DNA of 64,000 nucleotides from Pelotomaculum_C sp050950345 (GTDB lineage: Bacteria > Bacillota > Desulfotomaculia > Desulfotomaculales > Pelotomaculaceae). The DNA lies in contig JBMNHK010000004.1 of NCBI GenBank assembly GCA_050950345.1, forward strand, positions 224,584-288,583. The letters run 5' to 3'. Made by a program: the position numbers and the translations under genes. This document shows positions 52,266 through 61,354 of the stretch, piece by piece; the stretch's first letter is position 1, and the number at the start of each line of letters is the position of its first letter. The notes under the pieces are model-generated. The model had not been told where the DNA came from. It saw only the letters and a program-made list of their open reading frames with translations, and made no database searches.

Positions 52266-53690
52266 TTGGAGAAAAAGTATGTAGGTGACTTTATTGATGA
52301 AACCTTAATTAATCAACTGCTGGCAGAAACAGCGGCCAGCCCAAGAAACGAAATTGAGGAGATAATTGAAAAAGCCAGAGCCGCCAGGGGCTTGAGCCCG
52401 CGGGAAGTCGCAGCCCTGATTCAGTTAGAAGATGAAGAGCTCCTGCAAAAAATGTTTGCGGCAGCACTGGAAATCAAGGAGAAGATCTATGGCAAAAGGA
52501 TTGTTATGTTTGCCCCGCTTTATTTGAGCAGCTATTGTATCAACGGTTGTGTTTACTGCGGTTTTCATAGCACCAGCAATGCTGTGCGCAAAAAACTGAC
52601 CATGGATGAAATCCGTGAAGAAGTGCAAGCTATGGAAGAACTGGGTCACAAGCGTGTCATGCTGGATATGGGTGAGGATCCTAAAAATGCGCCCATCGAG
52701 TATGTCACAGAAGCAATGCAAACGATATATAATACTATGAAGGACAATGGGTCAATCCGGCGGATCAATGTCCAAATTGCCGCCACTACGGTGGAAGATT
52801 ACCGGAAATTGAAGGAGGCCGGAATCGGTACTTATATCCTGTTCCAGGAAACCTACCACCGGGACACCTATGCTAAAATGCATCCTTACGGGCCAAAAAG
52901 AGATTATGACTGGCATACTACCGCTCTGGACCGGGCCATGGAAGGCGGCATAGATGATGTAGGGATGGGAGCTCTGTTTGGGCTGTATGACTATCGCTTT
53001 GAAGTAGTGGCGCTGATTTTCCACGCCCTGCACCTGGAAGAGAAGTTTGGAGTGGGTCCTCACACTATTTCTTTCCCGCGCTTGCGGGCGGCTGAGGATG
53101 TTGACTTAAGCGCCTTTCCTTATCTGGTTAACGATGAGCAGTTTAAAAAAATCGTGGCTGTATTGCGTTTGGCGGTGCCTTATACCGGTTTGATTATTTC
53201 CACACGTGAAAAACCGGATTACCGGAATCAAATCATCGATCTGGGTATATCCCAGATGAGCGCAGCCTCCAGTGTGGGCATAGGCGGTTATAAAAAGAAG
53301 TTGGAAGAAATCAGGCAAGGCGTGTCCCTGGAAGAAGGCACTACGCCTCAGTTCCAGGTGGAGGATGCCCGCACGCCGGATGAAATCCTGCGGCATCTTT
53401 GTGCATCAGGCTACATACCCAGCTATTGCACTGCCTGCTATCGCAAAGGACGCACCGGGGAGCGGTTCATGGCTCTGGCTAAGACCGGGGAGATTCAAAA
53501 TGTATGCCAGCCTAACGCAATATTAACCTTCAAAGAATACCTGATGGATTACGCCGGCCCGGAAACAAAAGAAATTGGCGAAAGGGCTATTCAGAGGCAT
53601 CTGGAGGCGATTCCCGATCCAAAGGTTAGAGCAATGACAGTCAGTGAGCTGCAAAAAATTGAAGCAGGTGTCAGAGACTTGTATTTTTAG
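52266..53690 (+). CDS. hydG: [FeFe]-hydrogenase maturase HydG
   Basis: A radical SAM tyrosine lyase that produces the CO and CN ligands of the hydrogenase H-cluster. The 474-residue protein has the CxxxCxxC radical SAM motif at residues 91-98 (YCINGCVYC), the GEDP segment after it, and the HydG-specific C-terminal auxiliary cluster motif CTACYRKGRTGERFM (about 398-412) that separates it from ThiH. TTG 52266 is chosen about eight bases after gggggtag; an ATG at 52245 directly follows the terminator T-run and lacks a site. hydE, hydF and hydrogenase genes are not in the window. A terminator follows at 53729. Confidence 0.93.
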   Translation: MEKKYVGDFIDETLINQLLAETAASPRNEIEEIIEKARAARGLSPREVAALIQLEDEELLQKMFAAALEIKEKIYGKRIVMFAPLYLSSYCINGCVYCGFHSTSNAVRKKLTMDEIREEVQAMEELGHKRVMLDMGEDPKNAPIEYVTEAMQTIYNTMKDNGSIRRINVQIAATTVEDYRKLKEAGIGTYILFQETYHRDTYAKMHPYGPKRDYDWHTTALDRAMEGGIDDVGMGALFGLYDYRFEVVALIFHALHLEEKFGVGPHTISFPRLRAAEDVDLSAFPYLVNDEQFKKIVAVLRLAVPYTGLIISTREKPDYRNQIIDLGISQMSAASSVGIGGYKKKLEEIRQGVSLEEGTTPQFQVEDARTPDEILRHLCASGYIPSYCTACYRKGRTGERFMALAKTGEIQNVCQPNAILTFKEYLMDYAGPETKEIGERAIQRHLEAIPDPKVRAMTVSELQKIEAGVRDLYF

Positions 53691-53728
53691 GGCCTGTATA
53701 AGTACTCCTGAACAATTATTGTTAAGTA

Positions 53729-53768
53729 GAAGGCTTGGCTCAACAAGGGTCAAAGCCTTCTTTTATTT
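53729..53768 (+). terminator. Rho-independent terminator after hydG
   Basis: gaaggctt and aagccttc form an eight-base stem with a 16-base loop, followed by ttttattt. Confidence 0.7.
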
Positions 53769-53898
53769 AATATTTGTGTTTCATTCGAGGCTTTAGGCTG
53801 TATAATGTAAAAAGAGACTTGCTTCAGGTGTCCGGGTTGTGGTTAACACAGCCTGGCTAGTAGGGAGTATTGTTATTTATTGGGAGGCGGCATGGATA

Positions 53899-54807
53899 AT
53901 GAATATCTTAGGTTCGATCGGCAACACACCCCTTGTGGAGTTGAAGTCGTTACCCAACGGTTCAAATGTAAAGATCTTAGCGAAACTGGAGAACTGCAAT
54001 CCAGGCGGCTCCATAAAGGACCGTCCAGCTTATTATATGTTGAAAAAAGCCGAGGAGTCCGGGGAGCTAACTAAAGGAAAGGTGATTCTGGAGCCAACTT
54101 CCGGCAATACGGGTATTTCTCTGGCGATGATTGGGGCGGCCAAGGGTTACCAGGTGACACTGGTGGTTCCTGGTTGTGTCAGTGCGGAAAGGAGCCGGAT
54201 TTTGGAGGCTTTTGGGGCGGATGTGATCATTACTCCCGCCTGTGAAGCCACGGATGGGGCCATCCTAAGAGCTCACCAAATCCTTGATGCTGAACCGGAC
54301 AAATATTTTATGCCCAATCAATATTCCAATCATAGCAACCCGCTCGCCCATTACGAGAGCACGGGACCGGAAATATTCGCTCAGACCAAGGGTGAAATTG
54401 ATGTATTTGTAGCAGGTATGGGTACGACGGGTACGTTAATGGGTACCGGCAGGTACCTGAAGGAGAAAAAACCCGGCATTAAAATAGTCGGCATTGAACC
54501 CACCCTGGGCCATGCTATCCAGGGGCTGAAAAACATGCAGGAGGCTATTGTGCCGGAAATATACAATCCGGATATGTTGGATGAAAAGATCATTATTGAA
54601 GACGACGAAGCCTACGAAATGGCCAGGTTGCTGGCTACTAAAGAGGGGATTTTTGCCGGTATGTCCAGCGGCGCAGCAGTAGCCGGGGCACTCAGGGTAG
54701 CTGAGCGGATGGATTCCGGCACCATCGTGACCGTTATTGCCGACCGGGGTGAACGCTATCTCAGCACCACTCTGTTTAGATCTATCTGCGCCAGGTGCAA
54801 CCCATAA
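53899..54807 (+). CDS. cysK: Cysteine synthase (O-acetylserine sulfhydrylase)
   Basis: A PLP enzyme forming cysteine from O-acetylserine and sulfide; 302 residues, the usual size. The PLP lysine is in NPGGSIKDRPAYYM (about residue 41), with the substrate loop TSGNTGISLAM (about 68), the phosphate-binding GMGTTGTLMGTG (about 174) and the Ser contact SSGAAV (about 259). ATG 53899 is chosen nine bases after gggaggcgg; the open frame extends 20 codons upstream without similarity. CysK and CysM types are hard to separate here; I favour CysK. Confidence 0.92.
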   Translation: MNILGSIGNTPLVELKSLPNGSNVKILAKLENCNPGGSIKDRPAYYMLKKAEESGELTKGKVILEPTSGNTGISLAMIGAAKGYQVTLVVPGCVSAERSRILEAFGADVIITPACEATDGAILRAHQILDAEPDKYFMPNQYSNHSNPLAHYESTGPEIFAQTKGEIDVFVAGMGTTGTLMGTGRYLKEKKPGIKIVGIEPTLGHAIQGLKNMQEAIVPEIYNPDMLDEKIIIEDDEAYEMARLLATKEGIFAGMSSGAAVAGALRVAERMDSGTIVTVIADRGERYLSTTLFRSICARCNP

Positions 54808-54828
54808 GTTAAACTATCTAAAATTTAA

Positions 54829-54876
54829 GCAGAGGATCAGGAACCGGCTTATGCCGATCCCTGATCCTCTGCGGCT
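54829..54876. terminator. Bidirectional hairpin between cysK and the metal-binding lipoprotein
   Basis: gcagaggatcagg and cctgatcctctgc form a 13-base stem. T-runs are poor, so strength is uncertain. Confidence 0.6.
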
Positions 54877-54928
54877 GTATGCTTCAGTTTCGCTGCACCT
54901 CATTGGAGCTCTTACTGCTCAGGAAGCC

Positions 54929-55837
54929 TTATTGCAGCGCTTCCTGCAGTGTCAGCAGGTTTTGTTCCATGATGGTCAGATACGCGTCTGCTTCCATTGG
55001 GCCGGATACTACCGGATCCAGGGTGTATATTTTGGCCCCGGATTCCCTGGCGATGGTTTCCGCTGCCCGGGAGGAGTACTGGGGTTCAGCAAAGAGCGCG
55101 TTGATCCCGGATTGTTGAACAAGCTCTATGGTTGCGGCCAGCTCGGCGGCGCTGGGCTCGGAGTTCGGTTCCTGTACGATGACGGCGGCAACGTTGAGAT
55201 CGAATTCCCTGGCGAAGTAGCTAAAGGCCTCATGAAAAGTGATGATATCTCTTTGGGTTATGCCATCCAGGGCCTGATGCATTCTAGCCTTAAGCTCCTC
55301 CAGTTTTTTGATGTAGTCTGCTGCATTGGCGGTGTACCGGTGGGCATGCTCCGGATCCAGAGCCGCCAACTGCCGGCTGATTGTCTCTACCTGTTCAATG
55401 GCATGGGTGATGCTCACCCAAACATGAGGGTTATTTTCTTCATGGTCACCTTCGATCAAAGGGATGCCCTGGCTGGCATCAATTACTTGCAACGCCGGCA
55501 ATTGATTGATCACTTTATCCACAAAGCTTTCCATGCCGGCGCCATTGATAATGAATATCTGAGCGCCGGCGAGTGTTTTTAAATCCTCCGGCGTCAGCTG
55601 GTAATCATGCAGGCAGCCCGCGGTGGTTTGGGTTAAATTGACAACCCTCACACCGGGCACTTCTTTGGTTATATTGATGGTGGCGATATAGATGGGGTAG
55701 AAAGAGGTGACGACGGTCAACTCTTGATCTGCCGCCGGCGTTTCAACGGCGGTGGGGGGTGACTGGCATGCGGACAGGAATATGGCTATCCCGCACAGTA
55801 ATAAAGTAAGCAAGAATAATAACAAGGGCTTGCGCAT
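54929..55837 (-). CDS. Zinc/manganese ABC transporter substrate-binding lipoprotein (ZnuA-like)
   Basis: A 302-residue cluster A-I binding protein: signal and lipobox FLSACQ (Cys about residue 23), metal-ligand histidines in LHDYQLTPEDL, NPHVWVSI and TFHEAFSYFAREF, and the C-terminal acidic ligand region LDPVVSGPMEADAY. The short acidic loop (EGDHEENN) lacks a long His-rich insert typical of some zinc binders. No permease or ATPase gene is adjacent, so it must work with components encoded elsewhere. ATG 55837 follows aaagga. Confidence 0.88.
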   Translation of the reverse strand: MRKPLLLFLLTLLLCGIAIFLSACQSPPTAVETPAADQELTVVTSFYPIYIATINITKEVPGVRVVNLTQTTAGCLHDYQLTPEDLKTLAGAQIFIINGAGMESFVDKVINQLPALQVIDASQGIPLIEGDHEENNPHVWVSITHAIEQVETISRQLAALDPEHAHRYTANAADYIKKLEELKARMHQALDGITQRDIITFHEAFSYFAREFDLNVAAVIVQEPNSEPSAAELAATIELVQQSGINALFAEPQYSSRAAETIARESGAKIYTLDPVVSGPMEADAYLTIMEQNLLTLQEALQ

Positions 55838-56347
55838 GACCTGTTTCCTTTCACTCATCCTGTTTGTTTAATCCTATTAGGTATTAACCCCGGCTATGAT
55901 TATCTATTAGTATTAAGGTATTAAGCAAATAATACTGTCTCCTAAATAGTAATATACTTAATTAACTGGTTTGAGAATTACTATAACTGCCAAATGCATT
56001 CCCGTCAAGCCTATTTATACTAATAAGCCGGCACTGGGGCATCCAGTATCTGCTTAAATATTTTACGAAATTGTTAGGTAACCGGAGTAAGAAATTATTG
56101 GCGTAATTGGTCTTACGGCTGCTTTCTCCTTCAACAGAACAGGCGAGATTGGTTCTATGTGGATTGTTTTCCTGAACCTTCTAAACGCTTTAAGGCGTCC
56201 AGGATATAAAAGCATCTTTTATCCCGGTCTTTTTGATGCAGCCTTACGCTGTAAGATCCGGGAATGATCATTTATTGAAAGGATGGTGAGCATACAGGAT
56301 ACTTGTAGGTGGGAGTAAGATAAAAACTGCGAAAGGATGGTGGGAGC
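55838..56347. other. 510-base intergenic region with hairpins and a duplicated ribosome-site segment
   Basis: Contains a hairpin around 56201-56222 (ggatataaaag/cttttatcc) followed by a T-run, and a direct repeat: gaaaggatggtg at 56277 and again at 56331, the second forming the ribosome site of the next gene. No coding frame recognised. Confidence 0.4.
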
Positions 56348-57436
56348 ATGTTAAGAAAGATTATGATGCTGGGAGTCGCAATGCTGTTGCTGTTGTCTTT
56401 AAATCAGGTAGGCTTTGCGGCAACCAGGAGTCAGCCTGACATTGTCCTCAACGGCGCTAATATGGAGGCTGCCGCCTATGTGGACGGAGAAAAACTTTAC
56501 CTGCCGCTGCGGGCAATGAGTGAAGCACTTGATTATCAAGTGCAGTGGTCGGAGCAGGACAGAACCATTCAGGTCTCAAAACCAGAGAAGAATATACTGC
56601 TTGATTTGATTAACCTCAGCCATAGGGTAACTGCCGGAGACCACGCATATTATCTCAGCCTGGATTACACCATAATTGCGGACAGAACATACGTCGGCAC
56701 GGATTTTGTCTATGACAATCTGGGTCTTGCGGTTAGCTGGGACAGACCGGACAACGTAGTCCGGCTAACCAGTATAAAAGAAAATGAAATTACCATCAAG
56801 ACAGTAAAAGATGTTGCTGAAAACGAGATCGTCAAAATAACCAGCCAGTACCCGCAGTTAGAGGGACTGGCGGATCAGGCCGTACAGGATAAGCTCAACG
56901 CAAGCTTCGCCGGATTATCTGCGGCGGCAAAAAATGAAATATTGCATGAAGCAGCTGAGATGCAAAAAGAAATAGAGATGAATCCTGATTTCCCCGGAAG
57001 CCCGCATAAGTGGGAAAACTTCTTTGACTACCGGGTGAAGTACAATCAAAACAATTTACTGAGCGTTGTATTCTTAGATTACCGGTATACCGGCGGGGCC
57101 CACGGTTCAACGGTGCAAAGTTCCCATACCTATGACCTGAATACAGGTGTGGAGTATCAGCTCAAAGATTTGTTCACAAGTGACGCGGACTACATGTCTT
57201 TAATCAACAATGCGGTCAAACAGGAGATTGATGCACGGGTCAAGGAAGGAATCCTGCCCGAGTATACCCTGGCGCCTTTTGAGTCGATCAGAGAAGATCA
57301 TGATTTTTATTTATACGATAATGCGGTGGTAGTATATTTCCAGCAGTACGAGCATTGGCCCTATGCCGCCGGAATACAGGAGTTTCCAGTTGAGTTCGAC
57401 CTGTTGGGCGAAATCCTGAAACCTGAAATACGATAA
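56348..57436 (+). CDS. Exported stalk-domain/DUF3298 protein
   Basis: A 362-residue secreted protein: signal peptide (about 1-24), a copper-amine-oxidase-N-like stalk domain (about 28-140, YLPLRAMSEALDYQVQWS), then DUF4163/DUF3298 (about 145-355) of the kind found at the extracellular end of RsiV anti-sigma factors, with YTGGAHGSTVQSS and the closing YAAGIQEFPVEF segment. RsiV homologues bind lysozyme, but this protein lacks the sigma-binding part and membrane helix, so a signalling role is unproven. ATG after ggatggtggga. A terminator follows. Confidence 0.78.
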   Translation: MLRKIMMLGVAMLLLLSLNQVGFAATRSQPDIVLNGANMEAAAYVDGEKLYLPLRAMSEALDYQVQWSEQDRTIQVSKPEKNILLDLINLSHRVTAGDHAYYLSLDYTIIADRTYVGTDFVYDNLGLAVSWDRPDNVVRLTSIKENEITIKTVKDVAENEIVKITSQYPQLEGLADQAVQDKLNASFAGLSAAAKNEILHEAAEMQKEIEMNPDFPGSPHKWENFFDYRVKYNQNNLLSVVFLDYRYTGGAHGSTVQSSHTYDLNTGVEYQLKDLFTSDADYMSLINNAVKQEIDARVKEGILPEYTLAPFESIREDHDFYLYDNAVVVYFQQYEHWPYAAGIQEFPVEFDLLGEILKPEIR

Positions 57437-57456
57437 TTAAATTAGCTTGCTCTAAT

Positions 57457-57486
57457 AAAACCCGCAGCAATCCTGCGGGTTTTAAT
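57457..57486 (+). terminator. Rho-independent terminator
   Basis: aaaacccgcag and ctgcgggtttt form an 11-base stem with loop caatc, followed by aatta. Confidence 0.75.
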
Positions 57487-57598
57487 TACCTCATGGGCGT
57501 TGCCGGCTATGTTGAGGAGGGGAGTAGGAACCTTATAGAGAAAAGGTATAAGATTAGGAGTAGGTTGCATAACTGTTTATTTTACGGGAGTATCAAAG

Positions 57599-59722
57599 AT
57601 GCTGCAAAAAGTGAGAGCTATATTAAAAGAACATTTCGGTTACTCTTCCTTCAAAAAAGGGCAGGAAGAGATTATTGAGAGTATTTTGCGAGGTAGTGAC
57701 ACTTTGGGTATTATGCCTACGGGGGGCGGCAAGTCAGTCTGTTACCAGCTGCCGGCGCTGTTGTTGCCCGGGCTCACCCTGGTTTTTTCTCCCCTGATCT
57801 CCCTCATGAAAGATCAGGTGGATGCCCTGGACAGCCTGGGTATCCCCGGTGCTTTTATTAACAGCAGTCTGAGCTTTGCCGAGGAGGAGGCATGCCTTCG
57901 CCAGGCCAGGCAAGGCCGGTTGAAACTGCTCTATATTGCGCCGGAGCGGCTGGACTCGCCGAGGTTCCTGCAAGTTATACGTGCCTTACCGGTTTCTTTG
58001 CTGGCCGTGGACGAAGCGCACTGTGTATCTCAGTGGGGCCATGATTTCCGGCCCAGTTACCGTTTGATTGAGCCTTTTATTAAAGAATTGCCCCGCCGTC
58101 CGGTGGTGGCGGCTTTTACAGCCACTGCCACAGCCGAGGTGCGCCAGGATATTATCACCATGCTCGGTTTGCAGGCCCCTAAATGTGTGGTGACCGGGTT
58201 TGACCGGGAGAACCTTTCTTTCACCGTATTGCGCGGCGAGAATAAAAGGGAGTTTTTGCTGTCGTATCTGACCCAAAATAGAGAGCAAGCCGGCATCATC
58301 TATGGGGCCACCCGCAAAGAGGTGGACAATATTTATGCCTTTCTTAATAAGAAGGGTTTTGCGGTAGGCAGATACCACGCCGGCCTCAGTGATGAGGAAA
58401 AAACGGTCGCGCAAGACCGGTTTTTATATGATGACATCAGGGTTATGGTAGCCACCAACGCCTTCGGTATGGGCATCGATAAATCAAACGTGCGCTATGT
58501 GATCCACTACAACTTGCCCAAAAATATGGAGGCCTACTACCAGGAAGCCGGGCGTGCCGGGCGCGATGATGAACCCGGCGAGTGTATCCTGCTTTTTAGC
58601 CCTCAGGATACCCTGGTGCAGAAATATTTGATCGAGCAGACTCTGTCCTCACCGGAGAGGAAAGCCAACGAGTATAAGAAGCTGCAGGCCATGGTTGACT
58701 ATTGCCATACGTCCCAATGCCTGCGCCAATACATCCTGCAATATTTCGGGGAGAGACACGTCCGGGACGAATGCGGCAATTGCGGCAACTGCAACGGCAG
58801 TCAGGAACTGGTAGACGCAACTGTGCAGGCCCAGATGGTTTTTTCCTGCATCTTGCGCATGCGGGAGCAATTCGGGGTGTCCCTGGTGTCGGAAGTGCTC
58901 AAGGGGTCAAACAGCAAAAGAGTGCGACAGTACGGCTTCGGCAACTTGTCCACCTACGGTTTGATGAAGGACCGTACCTTAAAACAGATCAGCGATCTGA
59001 TCAATGTCCTGGTGGCGGAAGGTTACATCCAGTTGAGTGAAGGCAAATATCCGGTGGCAAGTCTGACTCCCAGGGCTTATGCCGTCCTCAAAGGCCAGGA
59101 GCAGGTTTTGCTGAAAGCCCGTCCCGCAAGTGCAGGGCCTACCGTAGAAGATGTCCTTTTCGAGCAACTGCGGGGGTTGCGCAAGGATATTGCCCAAAAG
59201 CAGGGCATCCCACCCTATATTGTTTTTTCCGACAGTACCTTGCGGGAAATGGCCGTCAAACTCCCGCTGGAGCGGGAAGCCATGCTGGCTGTTAAAGGAG
59301 TGGGGCAAAGGAAATTCGAATTGTACGGGGAGTCGTTTTTGGAATATATCAAAATATACGCGGCTACCCATGGCATTGAGCCCCAGGAGGCCGCGGCGGG
59401 TGAAAAGCCCGGCAAAAATAAAAAACCAAGCCACCTGATCACCCTGGAACATTATCAGGCGGGAGCCTCCCTGGAGGAGATCGCCAGAGAGCGACAGTTG
59501 AGCCTGATCACCATTCAAAATCATCTTGTCCGCTGCAGTATGGAGGGCTACACGGTGGACTGGGATCAGTTTATCCCTGCCGGGTATGACGAAATGATCG
59601 TCATAGCAATCGAAGAAACCGGTGCACAAAGACTAAAACCAATCAAAGAGGCCTTGCCGGATGAGGTGGATTATTTTGCCATCAGGGCTGTGCTTTGTAA
59701 AATGGGTTACGATGCCGGTTAA
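57599..59722 (+). CDS. recQ: ATP-dependent DNA helicase RecQ
   Basis: A 3'-5' DNA helicase of recombination and replication restart. The 707 residues contain helicase motifs (Walker A PTGGGKSVCYQ, about residue 41; DEAHCVSQWGHDFRPSY, about 140; motif VI QEAGRAGRD), the zinc-binding RQC region with CHTSQCLRQYILQYFG and CGNCGNC (about 360-395), an HRDC domain (about 520-600), and a C-terminal helix-turn-helix_40 region (about 615-705). This long RecQ form is common in Firmicutes. ATG after acgggag. Upstream small frames are not convincing. Confidence 0.94.
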   Translation: MLQKVRAILKEHFGYSSFKKGQEEIIESILRGSDTLGIMPTGGGKSVCYQLPALLLPGLTLVFSPLISLMKDQVDALDSLGIPGAFINSSLSFAEEEACLRQARQGRLKLLYIAPERLDSPRFLQVIRALPVSLLAVDEAHCVSQWGHDFRPSYRLIEPFIKELPRRPVVAAFTATATAEVRQDIITMLGLQAPKCVVTGFDRENLSFTVLRGENKREFLLSYLTQNREQAGIIYGATRKEVDNIYAFLNKKGFAVGRYHAGLSDEEKTVAQDRFLYDDIRVMVATNAFGMGIDKSNVRYVIHYNLPKNMEAYYQEAGRAGRDDEPGECILLFSPQDTLVQKYLIEQTLSSPERKANEYKKLQAMVDYCHTSQCLRQYILQYFGERHVRDECGNCGNCNGSQELVDATVQAQMVFSCILRMREQFGVSLVSEVLKGSNSKRVRQYGFGNLSTYGLMKDRTLKQISDLINVLVAEGYIQLSEGKYPVASLTPRAYAVLKGQEQVLLKARPASAGPTVEDVLFEQLRGLRKDIAQKQGIPPYIVFSDSTLREMAVKLPLEREAMLAVKGVGQRKFELYGESFLEYIKIYAATHGIEPQEAAAGEKPGKNKKPSHLITLEHYQAGASLEEIARERQLSLITIQNHLVRCSMEGYTVDWDQFIPAGYDEMIVIAIEETGAQRLKPIKEALPDEVDYFAIRAVLCKMGYDAG

Positions 59723-59751
59723 CTGTGGTTGAAAAATGCTTGTGTCTAACG

Positions 59752-59852
59752 CCCCGGTCTGCTGGGGAAGGGCCTGGTCCCAACGCTACCAGCAATCCTT
59801 AGATAAATTAAGCCCCGGCATGCTGGGGGAGGGCATTCCCGTTACCGGAGCC
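59752..59852. repeat. Pair of near-identical GC-rich hairpins
   Basis: gccccggtctgctggggaag (about 59752) and gccccggcatgctgggggag (about 59813) share nearly the same sequence about 60 bases apart, each able to fold as cccc...gggg. They lie between convergent recQ and the pseudouridine synthase gene. No T-run, so they are not standard terminators. Confidence 0.45.
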
Positions 59853-59885
59853 GGCCGGCTGACGGAGGATAAGTAAGTCATGTGC

Positions 59886-60782
59886 TCATGTCTCCGGGGC
59901 TGTTGATAGTTGAAGCAGCTTTTGCATGTCCACAGGTAATGAGGCTTGTAAAACCAGCGGTTTGTTTGTCAACGGGTGGAGCATACTAATCCTCCAGCAG
60001 TGTAAGGCCTGCCTGTTGATGCCTTCCTCTCTACCCCCGTAAAGAGTGTCGCCCAGCAGCGGGTGCCCGATATGGCTCATGTGCGCCCTGATCTGGTGGG
60101 TGCGTCCTGTCTCAAGACGCAGCTTTACCAGGGTGCTGTCTGCCAGGTGCTTTTCGACCTGGTAATGGGTCACTGCCCGTTTACCGCCGGGCTGAACAGT
60201 CTGTCTGATGTAGCTTAACGGGCAACGGGCCAAAGGCTGGTCTATAGTACCCCTGGTATTAGCTAATAGCCCGTGCACGACAGCCAGGTATTCCCGCACT
60301 AATTTTCCTTCGCCCAACTGTGTGGTTAAGAGATGTCCGGCATGAGCATGTTTGGCGACAACTACCAGTCCGGAGGTATCCCGGTCCAGGCGGGACACAG
60401 GACGATATACCGGCTCTATCCCATTCTGAAGATAATGATATAATACGGCGTTGGCCAGGGTGTTTAACGGCTCTTTTTTTAAGGGATGAACCAGCATATG
60501 GTAGGGCTTGTTGACTGCCAGCAAATGCTTGTCTTCATACACAATATCAAGGGGTATAGGCTGGGGCAACACGGGGGTAGCCTTGCCGGTATGAAGATCG
60601 ATGCTCAGAAGATCCCCTTCCTGCACAGGGCGGTTTAAATGTGACGCCTGGCCATTTACCAGCACTCCGTTAGTATTTTTTAGTTTGCGGACCATGCTGC
60701 GGGAAAACCCCAGACTCTGCCTTAATATCTTTTCAACTGAAAAGCCTGCTTCCTTTGTTTTTACCTGATAGTTATATTGCAA
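59886..60782 (-). CDS. RluA-family pseudouridine synthase
   Basis: A 298-residue RNA pseudouridine synthase (RluA/RluD/YlyB type): an N-terminal S4-like domain (about 12-70, LRQSLGFSRSMVRKLK) followed by the catalytic domain with Asp in VSRLDRDTSGLVV (about residue 135), and the RTHQIRAHMSHIGHPLLGD motif. The specific target (23S rRNA or tRNA) cannot be assigned. ATG at 60782 after a weak aaagaaaa site. Monocistronic. Confidence 0.92.
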   Translation of the reverse strand: MQYNYQVKTKEAGFSVEKILRQSLGFSRSMVRKLKNTNGVLVNGQASHLNRPVQEGDLLSIDLHTGKATPVLPQPIPLDIVYEDKHLLAVNKPYHMLVHPLKKEPLNTLANAVLYHYLQNGIEPVYRPVSRLDRDTSGLVVVAKHAHAGHLLTTQLGEGKLVREYLAVVHGLLANTRGTIDQPLARCPLSYIRQTVQPGGKRAVTHYQVEKHLADSTLVKLRLETGRTHQIRAHMSHIGHPLLGDTLYGGREEGINRQALHCWRISMLHPLTNKPLVLQASLPVDMQKLLQLSTAPET

Positions 60783-60931
60783 TTTTCTTTCCTCTATTCT
60801 CCCAAATAAACGAATGAAATAATAATAAAAATGGCTATTATAAAGGTAAATGATATAATAATCTCTAATTATTAATATAGCAAGAAATCATTTCTATATA
60901 TCTATATATTTATATCAGGAGGGCTAAAATA

Positions 60932-61267
60932 ATGGGAAAAAAAATAAAAAACATTAATCCATCCGAGGTTGTTAAGCTGGAGGAATTGGTGGATTACCGG
61001 GAGGGCCAGGTCATCAGCCGGACATTAGCGCAGATACCGCAGGTGTCTGTAACGCTATTTGCGCTCAGTAAGGGTGAAGGGATCAGTGCCCATACGACAC
61101 CTGGCGATGCCCTGGTGCAGGTTTTAGACGGAGAGGCGGAGATCACCATTGGTGAAAAAATCTATAACGTTAAGGCCGGGGAGAGCATTGTCATGCCGGA
61201 AGGCATAAGCCATGGTTTGGAAGCCCGCCAGCAATTTAAGATGCTTTTGACCGTCATCAAGGGTTAG
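60932..61267 (+). CDS. Small cupin-domain protein
   Basis: A 111-residue single cupin: motif 1 G-E-G-I-S-A-H-T-T-P-G-D-ALVQVLDGE (about 51-72) and motif 2 PEGISHGLEA (about 90-99). Two His and an Asp/Glu give a plausible metal site. Close relatives are general small-molecule or metal-binding cupins common in anaerobes. Strong caggagg site. It is followed by the broken IS30 copy. Confidence 0.82.
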   Translation: MGKKIKNINPSEVVKLEELVDYREGQVISRTLAQIPQVSVTLFALSKGEGISAHTTPGDALVQVLDGEAEITIGEKIYNVKAGESIVMPEGISHGLEARQQFKMLLTVIKG

Positions 61268-61354
61268 CGACTACCGATTTGTTTAATAAAAATGTTTCTA
61301 AAATATGTTGCTATGATTGGGGTAACTTAAATGTTGCCCTTTTTATTAAGTATG

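Noticed and set aside
54737..55582. 281-codon plus-strand frame across the metal-binding lipoprotein
   Set aside because: Opposite strand to a clear ZnuA-like gene with lipobox and His ligands; overlaps the cysK end and a hairpin.
57493..57678. 61-codon frame before recQ
   Set aside because: Overlaps the recQ start in another frame and has no similarity or spaced ribosome site.
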